DNA from: Cohaesibacter gelatinilyticus
Lineage (GTDB): Bacteria > Pseudomonadota > Alphaproteobacteria > Rhizobiales > Cohaesibacteraceae
DNA length: 64,000 nucleotides
Direction: 5' to 3'
Assembly: GCF_900215605.1 (NCBI RefSeq)
Contig: NZ_OBEL01000001.1
Location: 620,001 to 684,000 of the forward strand
The notes below the pieces were generated by a model. It had not been told where the DNA came from, made no database searches, and saw only the letters and a program-made list of their open reading frames with translations. A program made the translations under genes and the position numbers. Positions within the stretch are counted from its first letter, which is position 1; each line of letters opens with the position of its first letter. Shown here in pieces: positions 62,378 to 64,000 of this stretch.

Positions 62378-63403
62378 ATGGCTGCATTGGTGGAAGTGAC
62401 CCGTGGGAGCTGGGTTGAGAGTTGGCATGATGGCGCCATTGCCATTGTAGATAGCAACGGCGAGATGGTGCGACAGATTGGTGACATTGAACGCCCGGTT
62501 TTTCCTCGCTCTGCCATCAAGGGATTGCAAGCTCTGCCATTGATCGAATCTGGTGCGGCGGATGCTTACTCTCTCTCTCAGGAAGCACTGTCTATTGCCT
62601 GCGCGTCTCATAACGGTGAAGAGATCCATACAAAGGTCTCTGCTGCAATGCTGAAAGCCTGCGGGCTGGACGACCATGCGTTGGAATGTGGTACCCAAGC
62701 TCCAAAGTTCGAAGTTGATCAGGCCCATTTGCATCGCGCCCACCTACAGCCTTCTGCCCTTCATAACAATTGTTCCGGCAAGCATGCTGGCTTTTTGTGT
62801 TTCTCTCAAAAAGCAGGATTCGATCATCAGGGCTATGTCAATCTGGATCATCCGGTGCAGCGAGAGATAAGGGCAGTTCTGGAAGATCTGACGGAGGTGA
62901 AAAATCTCGAAGATGGTGCCTTACATGCTTGCGGTACCGATGGATGTTCAATTCCAACCTACGCACTGCCTCTGAAAAACTGGGCGCATGCCTTTGCCAA
63001 ATTTGCGACCGGTATCGGCATGCAAGCAGAGCGAGCGAAAGCCTCAGAGAGACTACGTAAAGCGGTTGCAGAGGCACCCTATATGGTCGCGGGACATGAT
63101 CGTTATTGTACTGATGTTATGAAGATTTTTGGTGAACGGGCTTTTGTCAAAGTCGGCGCAGAAGGTGTGTTTTGTGCGGCATTGCCTGAGCTCGGCTTTG
63201 GAGTTGCCCTGAAATGCTGGGATGGTTCATTCCGGGCCGCCGAAATGATGATGACCAGCGTGCTACAAGCCTTGTTGCCAATGAGTGAGGCAGAGCAAAA
63301 GGCTCTGGCTGATTATAATTTGGTACAGATGAAGAACTGGAACGGAATCCATGTTGGTGACATCCGTCTTGCTGACGGAGTTCTGGAACAATTGCGCAGA
63401 TAG
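62378..63403 (+). CDS. Rhizobial-type (class 3) L-asparaginase
   Basis: A 341-residue asparaginase of the rhizobial family (PF06089), unrelated to E. coli type I/II enzymes. The Ser-Lys tandem Ser45-Lys48 is in 'PRSAIKGLQALPL', and the metal/catalytic Cys132-Lys135 is in 'LHNNCSGKHAGFL'. A second cysteine pair, Cys185/Cys190, lies in 'ALHACGTDGCSIPTYALPL'. It hydrolyses L-asparagine to aspartate and ammonia in the cytoplasm and appears suited to nitrogen use. The ribosome site is GGGAGAGG. Convergent with the response regulator. Confidence 0.88.
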   Translation: MAALVEVTRGSWVESWHDGAIAIVDSNGEMVRQIGDIERPVFPRSAIKGLQALPLIESGAADAYSLSQEALSIACASHNGEEIHTKVSAAMLKACGLDDHALECGTQAPKFEVDQAHLHRAHLQPSALHNNCSGKHAGFLCFSQKAGFDHQGYVNLDHPVQREIRAVLEDLTEVKNLEDGALHACGTDGCSIPTYALPLKNWAHAFAKFATGIGMQAERAKASERLRKAVAEAPYMVAGHDRYCTDVMKIFGERAFVKVGAEGVFCAALPELGFGVALKCWDGSFRAAEMMMTSVLQALLPMSEAEQKALADYNLVQMKNWNGIHVGDIRLADGVLEQLRR

Positions 63404-63409
63404 AGTGAG

Positions 63410-64000
63410 TTAGATGAGGAATGCATCATCGTCTTCAGCATTGGCTTCCTTTGCTGCAGGCGCTGAGACTTCCTTCTGTGGGAAGAGAATAGCCTCCTTG
63501 CCAATGCTGGGAGGTTTTAGCCCCATGATCTCGTGCAGGATCATGTCGACATCATCGGGGTAGAAAGGTTTCTTCATGAAACCTGCCAACCCGTTGGTTC
63601 GGGCCTTTTCTATCACCTGATCGCTGCCATCAGCACTCATCAGGATGATCTTGGCTTTGGGTAGGATTTTCATTACTTCCCGTGCCCCCCGAAGTCCATC
63701 AAAGCCGGGCATATGATAGTCCATGAAAATGATATCATAGGGAATGCTGCGGCAAAGCTGAATGGCTTGCTCACCAGAATCAGCCTCGGAACTGTTGAGC
63801 GAGAATTGGCTCTCATTCAAAACCTTGAACACCACACGACGAACCACTTTCGAATCATCGACCACCAACAGAGATTTTTGGTGACGGATGCGTTGCTGAT
63901 AGCTCAACAGTCGCTTGATTTCGTCAAATTGGAAAGGTTTTTTCAGATAGTCATAAGCGTGAAAGCGCTTGGCTTGTGAAATGAGTTGCGGGTCAAAGTG
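63410..64000 (-). CDS. Tandem-receiver response regulator, 5' end outside window
   Basis: The frame is open to the right edge. The rightmost 31 codons end 'FHAYDYLKKPFQFDEIKRLL', the tail of a receiver domain with its conserved Lys-Pro. They run into a second complete receiver: 'SLLVVDDSKVVRRVVFKVLN', phospho-acceptor Asp in 'DIIFMDYHMPGFDG' and 'GFMKKPFYPDDVDMIL'. A 35-residue acidic tail follows. There is no DNA-binding output domain, so it may act by protein contacts as CheY-like regulators do. A TTG start at 63907 would give only the second receiver and would cut into the joined reading frame. Confidence 0.8.
   Translation of the reverse strand, partial: HFDPQLISQAKRFHAYDYLKKPFQFDEIKRLLSYQQRIRHQKSLLVVDDSKVVRRVVFKVLNESQFSLNSSEADSGEQAIQLCRSIPYDIIFMDYHMPGFDGLRGAREVMKILPKAKIILMSADGSDQVIEKARTNGLAGFMKKPFYPDDVDMILHEIMGLKPPSIGKEAILFPQKEVSAPAAKEANAEDDDAFLI

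Noticed and set aside
1-64000. CRISPR arrays, transposases, prophage genes
   Set aside because: No regularly spaced repeats, terminal inverted repeats with transposase, or phage structural genes were seen.

Overview
The window is an ordinary stretch of chromosome from an alphaproteobacterium. Base composition looks balanced by eye (not computed). A rhizobial-type glycerol ABC transporter, two TRAP transporters, a BTLCP cysteine protease, a rhizobial-type asparaginase, DUF1523 and a YHYH protein together suggest a free-living, probably marine member of the Hyphomicrobiales (Cohaesibacter-, Pseudovibrio- or Stappia-like). That placement is inference. No phage, insertion sequence, CRISPR array or rRNA was seen. 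Two tRNA genes are present.

Layout. 3-5977: glpV-glpS-glpT-glpP-glpQ-glpU glycerol ABC importer, closed by a strong terminator. 6123-7629: BlaI/BlaR1-like regulator pair with no beta-lactamase nearby. 7649-8563: family 2 glycosyltransferase. 8730-14928: a tightly packed minus-strand operon of five genes (coiled-coil protein, two proteins of unknown fold, AAA+ ATPase, DUF1523 membrane protein), the best candidate for an undescribed system. 15359-18836: BaeSR-like two-component pair followed by a secreted YHYH protein. 18988-22139: coenzyme-B12-dependent diol/glycerol dehydratase with large and medium subunits fused, a small subunit and a DUF336 (HbpS/PduO-C-like) protein. 22312-24441: aminotransferase divergent from an IclR regulator. 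24519-24898: tRNA-Gln and tRNA-Pro. 24991-29243: nitronate monooxygenase and a first TRAP transporter. 29403-34472: hydroxyacid dehydrogenase, LysE exporter, CDF exporter, D-amino-acid aminotransferase and a CelD/BcsL-type acetyltransferase. 35160-40471: one operon of an enolase-superfamily (MLE subgroup) enzyme, a DadA-like oxidase and a second TRAP transporter, probably for a proline-like or other amino acid. 40544-45783: flavoprotein, BTLCP protease, a membrane protein, maleylacetoacetate isomerase and a small CxxC membrane protein. 45980-51769: cydC, cydD, a TehA/SLAC1-type channel and an NsrR-like regulator, a probable respiratory and nitrosative-stress block. 51789-64000: EamA exporter with LysR, methyltransferase, aminotransferase, SDR-DoxX fusion with DUF2269, P1 peptidase, thiolase, peroxiredoxin with AraC regulator, YciI-like protein, asparaginase, and a tandem-receiver protein running off the right edge.

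How the genes work together. Glycerol import and the B12 dehydratase could in principle share a substrate, but they are 14 kb apart and no reactivase or aldehyde reductase accompanies the dehydratase. The 35-40 kb block is a coherent uptake-plus-oxidation pathway. The five-gene AAA+ operon has gene spacing of 8 bases or less throughout, so its products very likely act together. Its function cannot be read from the sequence.
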